A stretch of DNA of 64,000 nt, taken from NCBI RefSeq assembly GCF_004005905.1, contig NZ_SACO01000009.1, positions 1 to 64,000 on the forward strand. The letters run 5' to 3'. The translations under genes were made by a program, and so were the position numbers. Origin of the DNA: Novosphingobium umbonatum. Lineage in GTDB: Bacteria; Pseudomonadota; Alphaproteobacteria; Sphingomonadales; Sphingomonadaceae. Positions 7,871 to 17,045 of this stretch are shown in pieces; the first letter of the stretch is position 1; each line of letters begins with the position of its first letter. The notes beneath the pieces were generated by a model. The model did no database searches, was not told where the DNA came from, and was given only the letters and a program-made list of their open reading frames with translations.

Positions 7871-8658
7871 CAGAGATCAAACTCCGTGATGAGCGGCACA
7901 TGGTCCGAACATTTTTCCCAATCGCGTGCGTCTTCAAACACGCGATGGGCGCTGGCCTTGGCGGCCACATCGGGCGAGGCCCAGATATGGTCCAGACGGC
8001 GGCCCTTGTCATTGGCCCGCCAATCCTTGGCGCGATAGGACCACCATGAATAGGAGCGTTCAGGCGCGGGGATCAATTGGCGGCCCACATCGACAAAGCC
8101 ATGCGCCGCCTGAAACGCGGCCAAGGTTTCCACCTCGATCGGCGTATGGCTGACGACCTTGAGCAAAGCCTTGTGGCTCCACACATCGCTTTCCAGCGGG
8201 GCAATGTTGAAATCGCCGCAGATGATGGTGGGCTGGTCAATCGCGCTCGCCCAATCGGTCATGCGGGCCAGAAAATCCAGCTTCTGGCCGAATTTGGGGT
8301 TCACCTCGCGGTCGGGCTCGTCGCCACCGGCGGGGATATAGACATTGTGCAATTCCACGCCGCAGCCATCGATCCGCACGCCCACATGGCGCGCCTCGCC
8401 ATTGGCTTGCCAATCGTGGCGGCTCACTTCGGTGATGGGAATGCGGCTGACGGTCGCCACGCCGTGATAGCCCTTTTGCCCATGCACCGCCTGATAGGTG
8501 TAGCCCAGCGCGGCAAAAGCCTCTGCGGGGAACAGTTCGGCCACCGTCTTGATTTCCTGCAGGCAGAGCACATCGGGCGCATGTTCGGCCAGATAGCGTT
8601 CCACCAGCGGCATCCGCAGCCGCACCGAATTGATGTTCCATGTTGCAATCGAGATCAT
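7870..8658 (-). CDS. xth: Exodeoxyribonuclease III family
   Basis: A 262-residue enzyme of the exonuclease III/AP endonuclease family, acting on abasic sites and 3' ends in DNA repair. Starting at the ATG at 8656-8658 gives the family N terminus MISIATWNINSVR, with the catalytic LCLQEIK, the GDFNIAPLESDVW block, and the terminal SDHVPLITEF carrying the essential Asp-His pair. The frame stays open upstream to 8784, but that stretch has no family similarity. The stop overlaps the ribA start. Confidence 0.95.
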   Translation of the reverse strand: MISIATWNINSVRLRMPLVERYLAEHAPDVLCLQEIKTVAELFPAEAFAALGYTYQAVHGQKGYHGVATVSRIPITEVSRHDWQANGEARHVGVRIDGCGVELHNVYIPAGGDEPDREVNPKFGQKLDFLARMTDWASAIDQPTIICGDFNIAPLESDVWSHKALLKVVSHTPIEVETLAAFQAAHGFVDVGRQLIPAPERSYSWWSYRAKDWRANDKGRRLDHIWASPDVAAKASAHRVFEDARDWEKCSDHVPLITEFDL

Positions 8659-8734
8659 GGCGGCAGGCTTTAGGGGAGGCCGCAGAAGATGGCAAAGAAT
8701 TTGGGGCGGCGCGCCATGCCGGACAAAGAAAACC

Positions 8735-8766
8735 CCCGCTTCCCGGGGGCAGAGGGAAGCGAGGGT
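8735..8766 (-). terminator. Orphan terminator-like hairpin upstream of xth
   Basis: On the minus strand a CGCTTCCC/GGGAAGCG stem is followed by GGGGGTTTTC, resembling an intrinsic terminator. No gene ends just before it: lolA has its own terminator at 8975-9000. Between the two hairpins (8767-8974) there is no credible coding sequence, so this may end a small RNA or act as an attenuator in the xth leader. The remaining bases of the 8659-9022 gap show nothing else. Confidence 0.5.
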
Positions 8767-8974
8767 TCGGTTTGCGTTCGTCACGCTGACAGACGGATCT
8801 GATGTGAAGAGCGGGCAACAGGGGGGAAACCCGCTTGCGTCCGTTCTGTCGAGAACCGGTATAGGGGGGCTGTGCTTTCCCGCTTATGAATGGGAATGGC
8901 AGCATTGTCGCAGATTGTCGCATATTCGTCGCGCGCCAGAGTCCATTGGTCGCAGGCAGGCGTTATGGGCGCAT

Positions 8975-9000
8975 AAAAAAGCCCGCCAGTGGGGCGGGCC
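8975..9000 (-). terminator. Rho-independent terminator after lolA
   Basis: Perfect GCCCGCC/GGCGGGC stem (8981-8987 with 8993-8999), five-base loop, followed on the minus strand by six T. It lies 22 bases beyond the lolA stop. Confidence 0.9.
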
Positions 9001-9022
9001 TTTCACGCAGGTTTCGGCGGGG

Positions 9023-9724
9023 TCAGCGGCCGAAGGAATTGTTCAGCACGCGGAACAGGCTGTCTTCCAGCGGGATGCCATAGCGGTGATTCGCCAGACG
9101 AATCGTGGTGCGGCGATTTTGCGCATCGGTGGTTTGCCATGCCATCAATTCCAGCCCGCCCGGCGCGCTGACCTTGCGGGCAAAGCTCATCATCATCACG
9201 CCATATTCGGGGTGGCTGCGGTCCTCGACGCGGATCAGCACGCTTTGCCCGTCGGGGCTGGGCATCAGCTTGCCATATTGCATCACGTCTTTGGCCGGGT
9301 TCAGCAGCGCGCCCAGGGGGCTTTTACCAATCGGCCAGCGCTGGGTCTGCTTCACTTCCGAATCGACAATGGTCAAAGCCTTGCCGTCCGAAACGATCAA
9401 CACCGGATAGCCGCGCTGATATTGGAAGCGGATCTTGCCCGGGCGCTTCAGGCTGATCGTGCCGCTCACCTGTTGGCCGCTCGATTCGCTGCGCTGGGTG
9501 AAATCGGCGCGCAGAGTCTCGATCTCGCGCAGGGCGGCCACGGCATGGGCCAGATCGCTGTCATTGGCCTGTGCACACGCGGGCGCCGCATACAAGGAAA
9601 GGGCCGCCGGTCCCGCAACCAGCAGCCCCTTGGCCAGATGGGTAAGCGTGAGCGGCAGCAGCTTTACACGAAAGGTCAAAGCCGATGCGCCCCGATTCGC
9701 GACAAGGTTTTTCAGATGCTTCAC
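9023..9724 (-). CDS. lolA: Outer-membrane lipoprotein carrier LolA family
   Basis: The 233-residue precursor has a basic N terminus and a hydrophobic segment (about residues 34-50) ending in an AQA-type cleavage site, so the mature protein is periplasmic. Mature hallmarks are LRADFTQ near residue 72, SGTISLKRPGKIRFQY, and a tail of repeated beta strands with RTTIRLAN. LolA carries lipoproteins from LolCDE to LolB across the periplasm. The long leader before the hydrophobic core suggests that a downstream start may be used. It stands alone with its own terminator. Confidence 0.88.
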   Translation of the reverse strand: MKHLKNLVANRGASALTFRVKLLPLTLTHLAKGLLVAGPAALSLYAAPACAQANDSDLAHAVAALREIETLRADFTQRSESSGQQVSGTISLKRPGKIRFQYQRGYPVLIVSDGKALTIVDSEVKQTQRWPIGKSPLGALLNPAKDVMQYGKLMPSPDGQSVLIRVEDRSHPEYGVMMMSFARKVSAPGGLELMAWQTTDAQNRRTTIRLANHRYGIPLEDSLFRVLNNSFGR

Positions 9725-9793
9725 GGCCGATGCTTTAACCGGCGGGCGGATGAACCGCCCCTGAATTCCTAAAAAACCCTAATCGCGCAATGC

Positions 9794-9961
9794 TTACTTG
9801 ATCTTGGCTTCCTTGAACTCGACGTGCTTGCGCACAACGGGATCGTACTTCTTGAACGAGAACTTCTCGGTCGTGTTGCGCGGGTTCTTCTTGGTCACAT
9901 AGAAGAAGCCGGTGTCGGCGGTCGAAACCAGCCGGATCTTGACGGTTGCGGGCTTTGCCAC
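9794..9961 (-). CDS. rpmG: 50S ribosomal protein L33 (bL33)
   Basis: A 55-residue ribosomal protein bL33. The best start is the GTG at 9959-9961, preceded by GGAAAG; it gives [19 protein letters not shown] followed by [21 protein letters not shown], the standard bL33 sequence. A longer in-frame start at 10000 would add 13 residues not found in the family. The zinc-ribbon cysteines are absent, so this is the C-minus form. It is monocistronic. Confidence 0.95.
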   Translation of the reverse strand: MAKPATVKIRLVSTADTGFFYVTKKNPRNTTEKFSFKKYDPVVRKHVEFKEAKIK

Positions 9962-10136
9962 GGTGCTTTCCTTATTTCCCAACGAACCCGGCGAAGCCAA
10001 CCACCCGAGGGCGGCGCAACAACCAAGTTTTCAAAGTAAATCCAAACAGGCGGGGGAAGCGGTTTAACCATCGTCCCCTGCAAGAGCGCAGCCCCTTGCG
10101 ACAGCAGCGCCCCAGAGTCAAGCAAGAAGCTGCGTA

Positions 10137-10952
10137 TCAGGCCATATGCGAGAGCGCATAGATCGCCGCAGCGCCTGCCAGAATGCGATAAATGGCAAAA
10201 GGGGTGAAACCATGGCGGCCCACATAGGCCACAAAGCCCTTGATCACCGCCAGGGCGACGACAAAGGACACCACAAAGCCCACCGCGATCTCGTTGACGC
10301 CCACCGCCGAGCTGCCGCTCATCAATTCATGGCGATGGCTGGCCAATTGCAGCACCGTGGCGCCCAGCATGGTGGGTATCGCCAGAAAGAAGCTGAATTC
10401 GGCCGCCGTGGCGCGGTTGATGCCCATGCACAGCGCGCCCATGATCGTGGCGCCCGAACGCGACACGCCCGGAATCATCGCCAGACATTGCATGAAGCCC
10501 ACGCCCAGCGCCTTCTTGGTCGATAGCTGGCCCAGCCCTTCATACTCACCGGGCTTTACCACGCGCTCAATGGCCAGAATCGCTACACCGCCCACCAGCA
10601 GCGCCCATGCCACCACCATCGGGCTTTCCAACAGCACATCGATCTTTTTCTTGAAGATCAGCCCCAGCACCACCGCAGGGATGAAGGCCACCAGTAGATT
10701 GACCAGAAAGCGGATCGCCAAAGGCTCGCGCCGGATCAGCCCCTGCAGCACGGCCCAGAAGGTGCGCCAGTAATGGACCACCACCGCCAGAATCGCGCCC
10801 AGCTGGATGACAATGTCAAACACCGCCCATTGCGAATCATCATAGCCAAAGAATTTGGCCGCCAGAATGAGATGGCCGGTGGAGGAGACCGGCAGGAACT
10901 CGGTCAAGCCTTCGACAATGCCGAGCAGGCCCGCGGTAAGAAGCAGCGACAT
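10137..10952 (-). CDS. uppP: Undecaprenyl-diphosphatase UppP/BacA
   Basis: A 271-residue integral membrane enzyme that removes a phosphate from undecaprenyl diphosphate, recycling the lipid carrier for peptidoglycan and surface polysaccharides. Motifs are GIVEGLTEFLPVSSTGHLIL near residue 11 (the conserved glutamates and PVSSTGH) and MIPGVSRSGATI near 160 (the PGxSRSG phosphatase motif). About eight membrane segments fit the hydrophobic profile. The length is normal. Supply of the lipid carrier would serve the polysaccharide genes elsewhere in the window. Confidence 0.96.
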   Translation of the reverse strand: MSLLLTAGLLGIVEGLTEFLPVSSTGHLILAAKFFGYDDSQWAVFDIVIQLGAILAVVVHYWRTFWAVLQGLIRREPLAIRFLVNLLVAFIPAVVLGLIFKKKIDVLLESPMVVAWALLVGGVAILAIERVVKPGEYEGLGQLSTKKALGVGFMQCLAMIPGVSRSGATIMGALCMGINRATAAEFSFFLAIPTMLGATVLQLASHRHELMSGSSAVGVNEIAVGFVVSFVVALAVIKGFVAYVGRHGFTPFAIYRILAGAAAIYALSHMA

Positions 10953-11010
10953 GGGGGAGCTTAGTCCTTATTATCAGGCAGATAGCCGTTAAGTCGCTGA
11001 CATGATTACC

Positions 11011-12852
11011 TTACAGGCGCGACTCGTCAAATTGCAAACTTGCAAGGCGGGCATAAAGGCCGCCCGCGCGGGAGAGGTCTTCGTGGCGGCCCACTTCCAC
11101 AATGCGCCCACCTTCCATCACCACGATGCGGTCGGCCTGACGCACCGTGGCCAGACGATGCGCGATGACCAGAGTGGTGCGGCCCTGCATCAGATGCTCC
11201 AGCGCTTCCTGCACCAAAGCCTCGCTTTCGGCGTCCAGCGCGCTGGTGGCCTCGTCCAGCAGCAGGATCGGCGCGTCGCGCAGGATGGCGCGGGCAATGG
11301 CGATGCGCTGGCGCTGGCCGCCCGACAGGCGGGCGCCATTCTCGCCAAGGAAGGTGTCCAAGCCTTCGGGCAGTTCGCGCAGGAAGCTTTCGGCATTGGC
11401 GGCACGGGCGGCGGCCCAGATCGCCTCGTCGCTGGCATCCCAATTGCCATAGCGCAGATTGTCGCGGGCGCTGGCGGCGAACAGCACGCCTTCCTGCGGC
11501 ACCAGCGCCATGCGTTCGCGGATTGCGGCAGGGTCGGCATGGGTCAATGGCACGCCGTCCAGCTTGATGATGCCACCCTGCGGATCATAGAAACGCTCGG
11601 CCAGTTGGAAAATGGTGGATTTGCCCGCGCCGGAGGGGCCGACAATCGCCACCGTCTCGCCCGGCTCGATCTTCAGATCAAAACCGACCAGCGCAGGCAC
11701 TTCGGGACGGGTGGGATAGCGGAAGGTGACGCTTTCAAAGCTGAGCGCGCCGCGGGCAGGGCTGGGCAGGGCGGTGGGCTTGGCAGGCGCGGCAATCGCG
11801 GGGCGCTCGCTCAACAGTTCGGACAGGCGGCTGGCCGCACCAGCGCCGCGCACCAGATCGCCATAGACCTCGCTCAAGGAACCAAAGGCACCGGCGACCA
11901 AGGCCCCCGTCAGCACGAATTGCGCGATGATGCCGCCGGAAATCTCGCCGCTGGCCACGCCATTGGCGCCGCGCCACATCAGCAGGACCAGCGCGCCAAA
12001 CACCAGACCCATCACCACGCTGGTCATGGTTGAACGGATGGTGATGCGGCGGCGGGCGGTTTCAAAGCTGCGCTCCACCGCGCCGGCAAAACGCTCCGCC
12101 TCGCGGGTTTCCTGATTGAAGGCTTGCACCACTTTGGCCGCGCCCAGCACTTCGGACACCATCGCGCCAATATCGGCGATCCGGTCCTGGCTGGAGCGCG
12201 ATTCGCGGCGTAGGCGGCGACCGAACCATACGATGGGACCGACCACCACCGGAATGGCAATCACCAGCATCGCGGTCAGCTTGGGCGCCAGAAAGAACAG
12301 GATGACCACGCCGACAATCGCGGTGATCAGATTGCGCAAGGCCACCGAAACGGTCGTGCCCACCACCTGCTCGATCAGCGAGGTGTCCGAGGTCATCCGG
12401 CTGGAGATTTCCTTGGGGCTGTTTTCCTCGAAAAAGGCGGGGGGCTGGCGCAGCAGGTTGCGCTGCACCGCAAGGCGGATGTCGGCCACCACGCGCTCAC
12501 CCAGCCAGGATACGTTGTAAAAGCGCACCGCCGTGCCAATCGCCAGCAGGATCACCATGCCGATCAGCAGCTCGAAATAGAAATTGATCGTCGCCGGATC
12601 GCTGCCCCGGGCAAAGCCCTTGTCCACCACCTGACGGAAGCCCCAAGGCACGCTGGCCGTGGTGGCCGAGGTGACGATCAGCGCCGCGCCTGCCGCCGCC
12701 AGTCGGCCCGGATATTGCACCGCCGCGCGCCATACCATGCGCAGGGGGCCAAGGCTTTTGCCTTGCTTGGCCTGTTCTGTAGCGTCTGCCGCGCCCGCGC
12801 TCTGGCTTGCGTCTTGGGCGGGGCGGGGCGAGTTGGCTGACGACGCGGACAT
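11011..12852 (-). CDS. ABC exporter, fused membrane and ATPase domains (MsbA-like)
   Basis: A 613-residue half-transporter that probably works as a homodimer. Residues 40-320 form a six-helix exporter domain; the ATPase follows with Walker A GPSGAGKST near residue 404, signature LSGGQRQR, Walker B ILLLDEATSALD and the switch IAHRLAT. It is in the lipid/drug exporter class, similar to MsbA, and the substrate cannot be read from sequence. I prefer the ATG at 12852 (MSASSANSPRP); the frame is open to 12900 but the extra 16 residues look non-coding. The N-terminal 35 residues are Ala/Gln-rich and cytoplasmic. Confidence 0.88.
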   Translation of the reverse strand: MSASSANSPRPAQDASQSAGAADATEQAKQGKSLGPLRMVWRAAVQYPGRLAAAGAALIVTSATTASVPWGFRQVVDKGFARGSDPATINFYFELLIGMVILLAIGTAVRFYNVSWLGERVVADIRLAVQRNLLRQPPAFFEENSPKEISSRMTSDTSLIEQVVGTTVSVALRNLITAIVGVVILFFLAPKLTAMLVIAIPVVVGPIVWFGRRLRRESRSSQDRIADIGAMVSEVLGAAKVVQAFNQETREAERFAGAVERSFETARRRITIRSTMTSVVMGLVFGALVLLMWRGANGVASGEISGGIIAQFVLTGALVAGAFGSLSEVYGDLVRGAGAASRLSELLSERPAIAAPAKPTALPSPARGALSFESVTFRYPTRPEVPALVGFDLKIEPGETVAIVGPSGAGKSTIFQLAERFYDPQGGIIKLDGVPLTHADPAAIRERMALVPQEGVLFAASARDNLRYGNWDASDEAIWAAARAANAESFLRELPEGLDTFLGENGARLSGGQRQRIAIARAILRDAPILLLDEATSALDAESEALVQEALEHLMQGRTTLVIAHRLATVRQADRIVVMEGGRIVEVGRHEDLSRAGGLYARLASLQFDESRL

Positions 12853-13040
12853 GGTGGATGGCCCTAAACCAAAGTTTAGCCCGTTGGAACAGGCTTTCAA
12901 AGCGTTGTTGGCACCTATCTGGCGCCGATGTTCACGTAATTACCCGAAGGCCCCATTGCAACTGGTCCGCAGCATCGCCATTGTATGAGTTATAAGAAGA
13001 GAAATTGCCTTTCGGGTCATTCCGCGCAGGGGAAGAGAAA

Positions 13041-14282
13041 ATGCTGTACAATGCCTATGAGATGCAACGTAGCCTGATGTCGGGCGCGAGCGCCATGGCG
13101 TCGGTCTGGTCAGAAGTTTTGTCCAATCCTGCCAATCCCTTGTCCGCATTGGGCGTGGGGCAGGTGGCGGCTTCGGCGCTGGATGTGTTTGCCCATGCCG
13201 CCATGCCGCGGGGCAAGCCCGCCTTTGCAATCGATTCGGTAGAGGTGGCGGGCGAAAGCTACTCCGTTACGGAATCGATTGTCATGCAGCGCCCTTTCGG
13301 CAATCTCCTGCGCTTTAGTCATACTGGATTGGGCAAAGACGCGCCAAAACTGTTGATTGTTGCGCCGATGAGCGGCCACTATGCTACGCTGTTGCGCGGG
13401 ACGGTGGCGCGTATGGTGCAAAGCAGCGTGGTCTATATCACCGATTGGGCCGATGCCCGTCAGGTGCCTTTGTCCGAAGGCCGCTTCGATCTTGATGACT
13501 ATATCGACTATGTAATCCGTTTCCTGGAATTTACCGGCAAGGATATCAATGATGAAGGCACCCATGTGCTGGCCGTGTGCCAGCCCTCGGTGCCCACCTA
13601 TGCCGCCACGGCGATCATGGGCGCCAATGGCCATCCGCAACGCCCGCTGACGCTGACCATGATGGGCGGGCCGGTGGACACGCGTGAGGCGCCCACCAGC
13701 GTCAATGACGTGGCGGTCAACCATCCGCTGCCCTGGTTCAAGCATAATGTGATTGCCACCGTGCCGCTGCATTATCCCGGCGCGGGGCGCGAGGTTTACC
13801 CCGGTTTCCTGCAATTGGCCGGTTTCATGAGCATGAACCTGCAAAGCCATATGATGAGCCATTGGCAGATGTTCCGCCATCTGGTGGCGGGCGATGGCGA
13901 AAGCGCGGATGCCAGCAAGAGTTTTTACGAGGAATATCGCAGCGTCTGCGACATGACGGCGGAATTCTATCTGCAAACCATCGAGCATGTGTTCCAGAAG
14001 CATTCGCTGCCCAAGGGCGAATTTGTCCATCGCGGGGCGGTGATCGATCTGGGCGGGATCAAGGATACCGCGCTCTTGGCGGTCGAGGGTGAACGCGACG
14101 ATATTTCGGGCATCGGCCAGACCAAGGCCGCGCTGAAACTGGCGCATAATCTGCCCGACAGCCACAAGCAGTATCTGCTGGCGGAGGGCGTGGGCCATTA
14201 CGGCATTTTCAACGGCAGCAAATGGCGCAACCGCATCGCGCCGGTGCTGGAAGCATGGATGGCCCAGCACGCCAAGCGTTGA
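13041..14282 (+). CDS. phaZ: Intracellular polyhydroxyalkanoate depolymerase
   Basis: The 413-residue alpha/beta-hydrolase breaks down stored polyhydroxyalkanoate granules inside the cell. Family hallmarks are MLYNAYEMQRS at the N terminus, LLIVAPMSGHYATLLRGTV near residue 105, VYITDWADARQVP, the nucleophile region HVLAVCQPSVPTYAA (cysteine in the lipase box), LTMMGGPVDTREAPT, and the C-terminal GVGHYGIFNGSKWR with the catalytic His. The ATG at 13041 has a GGGGAAGAG ribosome-binding site; an upstream ATG at 13005 has none. It implies a PHA-storing lifestyle. Confidence 0.94.
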   Translation: MLYNAYEMQRSLMSGASAMASVWSEVLSNPANPLSALGVGQVAASALDVFAHAAMPRGKPAFAIDSVEVAGESYSVTESIVMQRPFGNLLRFSHTGLGKDAPKLLIVAPMSGHYATLLRGTVARMVQSSVVYITDWADARQVPLSEGRFDLDDYIDYVIRFLEFTGKDINDEGTHVLAVCQPSVPTYAATAIMGANGHPQRPLTLTMMGGPVDTREAPTSVNDVAVNHPLPWFKHNVIATVPLHYPGAGREVYPGFLQLAGFMSMNLQSHMMSHWQMFRHLVAGDGESADASKSFYEEYRSVCDMTAEFYLQTIEHVFQKHSLPKGEFVHRGAVIDLGGIKDTALLAVEGERDDISGIGQTKAALKLAHNLPDSHKQYLLAEGVGHYGIFNGSKWRNRIAPVLEAWMAQHAKR

Positions 14283-14299
14283 ACCCAACGTCCCAGTGT

Positions 14300-15376
14300 T
14301 CAGATCAACCGGTTCAGCCAGCGCTGGGCCGGTTTTTCTATGGCCCGATGCAGAATGTGGGACGCGGCCAGCACCAGCATTAAATAGGCCACCCATTGGC
14401 ACCAGCTGATGCGCGGTTCGCCGCCTGCCATGCTGTGCACAAAGGCTAGTTTAAACAGCACAAAGATCAGGAAATGCGATAGATAGGTGGCATAGCTGAT
14501 CTCGCCCAGCCAATGTAGCACATCGGCCCCCAGCCAGCGCAGCGGCAGCCAGACCTGTTCGCGCGCCAGACAGAGAATCAGTGCGGCCATGGTGGCGGGC
14601 ACGAAAGCGGCCTCTTCCCAGCCCAAAGTGATGCTCGCCATGGGCAAGGTCAGTGCCGCAAGCGCGGGCAACCAGCCAGAGCCTAGCCCCAAGCCCCAGA
14701 CAATTCGCAAACCATTGCCCAGCCAGAATTCCAGCAAACAGCGCAACAATCCGGTGCGGGTCACATCCCGCCCCAGCATGCCCCCTGTCTCCACATAGAA
14801 ATAGGCCCAGAGCAGTGCGAGCAACATCAGCCCGATCAGCCCCAAGGCCCAACGCGGCAGCCGACCCCAAGGCACCAGCACCAGTAGCGGGAACAGCCAT
14901 GTGGCCGCCATTTCGCAGGAGATCGACCATGCCGGATCGTTCCAGCTAAGCTCGGCGGTAAAGCCCCAGTTCTGCATCAAGAGCAGGTGGAGGGGCAGTT
15001 CTGCCCAAGGATAACGCGGCGCCGGACGCCCCGTGGCCAGCAACAGCAGCGCCAGCCCTGCGCAAGCCGCCAGCATCACCCCATGCAGTGGCCAGATCCG
15101 CGCTAGTCTGCGCCACCAGAAACGCAGGGCCGCCCCAAGAATCTGTCCCCGCCGCGCCTCGGCCTGCAAACTATCGGCATAGGAGTGCCAGATGACAAAG
15201 CCCGACAGGATGAAGAACAAGTCCACCGCCAGATAGCCCTTGCCCGCCGCCAGCATCGCCCAAGGCGGCAGCAAAGGCCCAAGCGCAAGGCGGGTGTGGA
15301 ACAAGACCACCAGCCAAGCCGCCAGCCCGCGCAGGCCGGTCAGGGCCGCAAATTGGGCGGGTTTCGCGCTCCTCAT
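14300..15376 (-). CDS. Acyltransferase family 3 membrane protein (OafA-like)
   Basis: A 358-residue polytopic protein of the acyltransferase-3 family, which O-acylates surface glycans. It begins with the family block LTGLRGLAAWLVVLFHTRL (catalytic Arg/His region) and continues with GYLAVDLFFILSGFVIWHSY near residue 48; some ten membrane segments follow. It lacks the extra SGNH domain of longer OafA proteins. The start overlaps the stop of the ligase-like gene by four bases (ATGA), so it belongs to the same operon and probably decorates the same glycan. Confidence 0.9.
   Translation of the reverse strand: MRSAKPAQFAALTGLRGLAAWLVVLFHTRLALGPLLPPWAMLAAGKGYLAVDLFFILSGFVIWHSYADSLQAEARRGQILGAALRFWWRRLARIWPLHGVMLAACAGLALLLLATGRPAPRYPWAELPLHLLLMQNWGFTAELSWNDPAWSISCEMAATWLFPLLVLVPWGRLPRWALGLIGLMLLALLWAYFYVETGGMLGRDVTRTGLLRCLLEFWLGNGLRIVWGLGLGSGWLPALAALTLPMASITLGWEEAAFVPATMAALILCLAREQVWLPLRWLGADVLHWLGEISYATYLSHFLIFVLFKLAFVHSMAGGEPRISWCQWVAYLMLVLAASHILHRAIEKPAQRWLNRLI
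14307..14337 (+). terminator. Terminator of phaZ inside the opposing gene's 3' end
   Basis: AACCGG and CCGGTT arms (14307-14312 with 14329-14334) enclose the palindrome CCAGCGCTGG and are followed by TTTC on the plus strand. It overlaps the last codons of the convergent acyltransferase gene. Confidence 0.5.
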
Positions 15377-16746
15377 GCCACGTCAGGCATAGAATGCGGC
15401 CGCGCCACCACCACGCGGCGGGCCAGCGGGTTCAGCCGCATTTCGGTACGGCGGCGCACCTGCTGCACCAGCGCGATTTGCAACGCGATCAGCATATAGA
15501 TGAAGGGCTGATAGGCGATGCCGACAAAGGCTGCGCCCAGCAGATAGACCAGATGCCCCTGTTGCAGCGCCAGCGCTAGATCGGCATCGCGCCGGTCCTG
15601 CGCACCTTCGCTCTTGCGAAGGCGGCGGCGGATGGCTTCGAGTTGCAGCAAGCCGCTGATTTGCAGGATCAGCCACAGCGCCAGGCCCGGCCAGCCCTGT
15701 TCGCCCAGCATTTCGAAATAGGCCGAGTGGAAGGCGCGGCCTGCATCGACAATCTTGTTGCTATTGACCTGTACGGTGGCGCCGCTGCCTTCCTCCTGCT
15801 TGGTGTTCACCACCAGTTTGTTGCCGCGATAGGAATCAAAACCCCCGCCAAAGGGATGATCGCCCGCATAGGACAGCGTCCATTTCCACACCGCAAGGCG
15901 GGTGGAGGCGGATTGGTCGGCCTTGTTGTTCTCGATCGTGCCCATGCGGCTGGAAAAACTGGAGGGCAGCAAGGGCTGCACCGCCAGCCCCGCCAGCGCC
16001 AAACCGGCCAGATAGAGCCAGCGATAGCGTACCGAGCGCATCATCAGCACCGCCAGTAGCCCTGCGCAAAGCAGGCCAGTGCGCGCCTCGGTACCCACAG
16101 GGATCAACAAAGCGGAAAAGGTCAGCGCATAGGAGAACAGTTTCGTGCGCCAGTCGGGTGGAAAGATCGTCCCATTCTTGCCCAGCCACAGGATCAGCGG
16201 GATGATGGCAATCGCCACACAGGCCAGCGTCGAGGCTTCATAAAGGCCGGTGTTATCATTGATGAAAAAGGCCAGTTCGCCATAGCCCCCGCCACCGGCC
16301 AGCGTCTTGACCCCGCCGTCAATGATCAGCGCGCCCGCCGCCATCACCATCACCAGCGCTGCAGCCTCTATGCGCAAGGGTGTACGCAGGGTGAAAGGCA
16401 GGAAAATGGCAAAAACCAGCGATTTCCACACCCATGCCCATTTGGCCGCTGCCGGATCGGGGAAATCGGCGGTCTGGGTGGTCAAAAAGCAATAGGCCAG
16501 CAACAGGACCATAATCCCCTGTCGCATCGAGGCGCGGCTGCCCATTTTGTTGTCGAAAAACACCCAGCCGACCACGGCCAGAAAGAACACCAGCAGCGAG
16601 AGCGGCACATGGCTGAGCAGGCCATAGGAGATCTTTTGCGGCGCCAGAATGTCGACATAGAGATAGGCCAGCACCCAGACAAAGGGCCGGCGCAGGCCCG
16701 CCAACAAAAAGGCGAGCATGAACAGGGATAGGAATATGTCACGCAT
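15373..16746 (-). CDS. Putative O-glycosylation ligase, exosortase A-associated
   Basis: A 457-residue membrane protein with about ten hydrophobic segments, of the Wzy/WaaL-type ligase superfamily. The N terminus RRPFVWVLAYLYVDILAPQ and the large periplasmic loop with STRLAVWKWTL, HPFGGGFDSY and FHSAYFEMLGEQGWPGL match the class seen with exosortase A (PEP-CTERM) loci, proposed to attach glycans to exported proteins. That role is prediction from genome context, not shown biochemically. It overlaps the small upstream gene by eight bases and the acyltransferase by four, forming a tight operon. Confidence 0.85.
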   Translation of the reverse strand: MRDIFLSLFMLAFLLAGLRRPFVWVLAYLYVDILAPQKISYGLLSHVPLSLLVFFLAVVGWVFFDNKMGSRASMRQGIMVLLLAYCFLTTQTADFPDPAAAKWAWVWKSLVFAIFLPFTLRTPLRIEAAALVMVMAAGALIIDGGVKTLAGGGGYGELAFFINDNTGLYEASTLACVAIAIIPLILWLGKNGTIFPPDWRTKLFSYALTFSALLIPVGTEARTGLLCAGLLAVLMMRSVRYRWLYLAGLALAGLAVQPLLPSSFSSRMGTIENNKADQSASTRLAVWKWTLSYAGDHPFGGGFDSYRGNKLVVNTKQEEGSGATVQVNSNKIVDAGRAFHSAYFEMLGEQGWPGLALWLILQISGLLQLEAIRRRLRKSEGAQDRRDADLALALQQGHLVYLLGAAFVGIAYQPFIYMLIALQIALVQQVRRRTEMRLNPLARRVVVARPHSMPDVA

Positions 16747-16960
16747 CGGGGCGGTGGGACTCGCGGCGTTTCAGGCTTGGTGCCATGCGCCGCGCTTGCG
16801 GCCTTTGCGGGACATGGCGGCTTAATTTGGGAATGGAGGAGGGGGCGCCGCCGGGCTGTTCCTCACGCGGGACATGGTCCAGATCCTTGCGCGAGAGCAG
16901 GCGGAATGCCGCCAGCAGCAGCAGCGCATGGGTAACGCCCAGCGCGAAAAAGTCGATCAT
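16739..16960 (-). CDS. Small membrane protein of the exosortase-type operon
   Basis: A 73-residue protein. Residues 3-22 (DFFALGVTHALLLLAAFRLL) form one membrane segment; the rest is cytoplasmic, basic and rich in Arg/Pro. The start at 16958-16960 is supported by upstream AAAGGGGGC and by the position of the hydrophobic segment; an open frame continues upstream but without a good start. The stop overlaps the ligase-like gene by eight bases, which makes coupling likely. No family is recognised; it may be a partner of the ligase. Confidence 0.6.
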   Translation of the reverse strand: MIDFFALGVTHALLLLAAFRLLSRKDLDHVPREEQPGGAPSSIPKLSRHVPQRPQARRMAPSLKRRESHRPDA

Positions 16961-17045
16961 GCGGGCCCCCTTTCCTGTGTGGCCCATAGTCCTAAAGCAA
17001 AGCGGTTGACGGGACGTTAAGCCTTTATCTTTAGGAAAAGGCAGC

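Noticed and set aside
12864-12879. CTAAACCAAAGTTTAG palindrome near the ABC exporter start
   Set aside because: Perfect but short and isolated; no T-run, no second copy, and no known operator matches.
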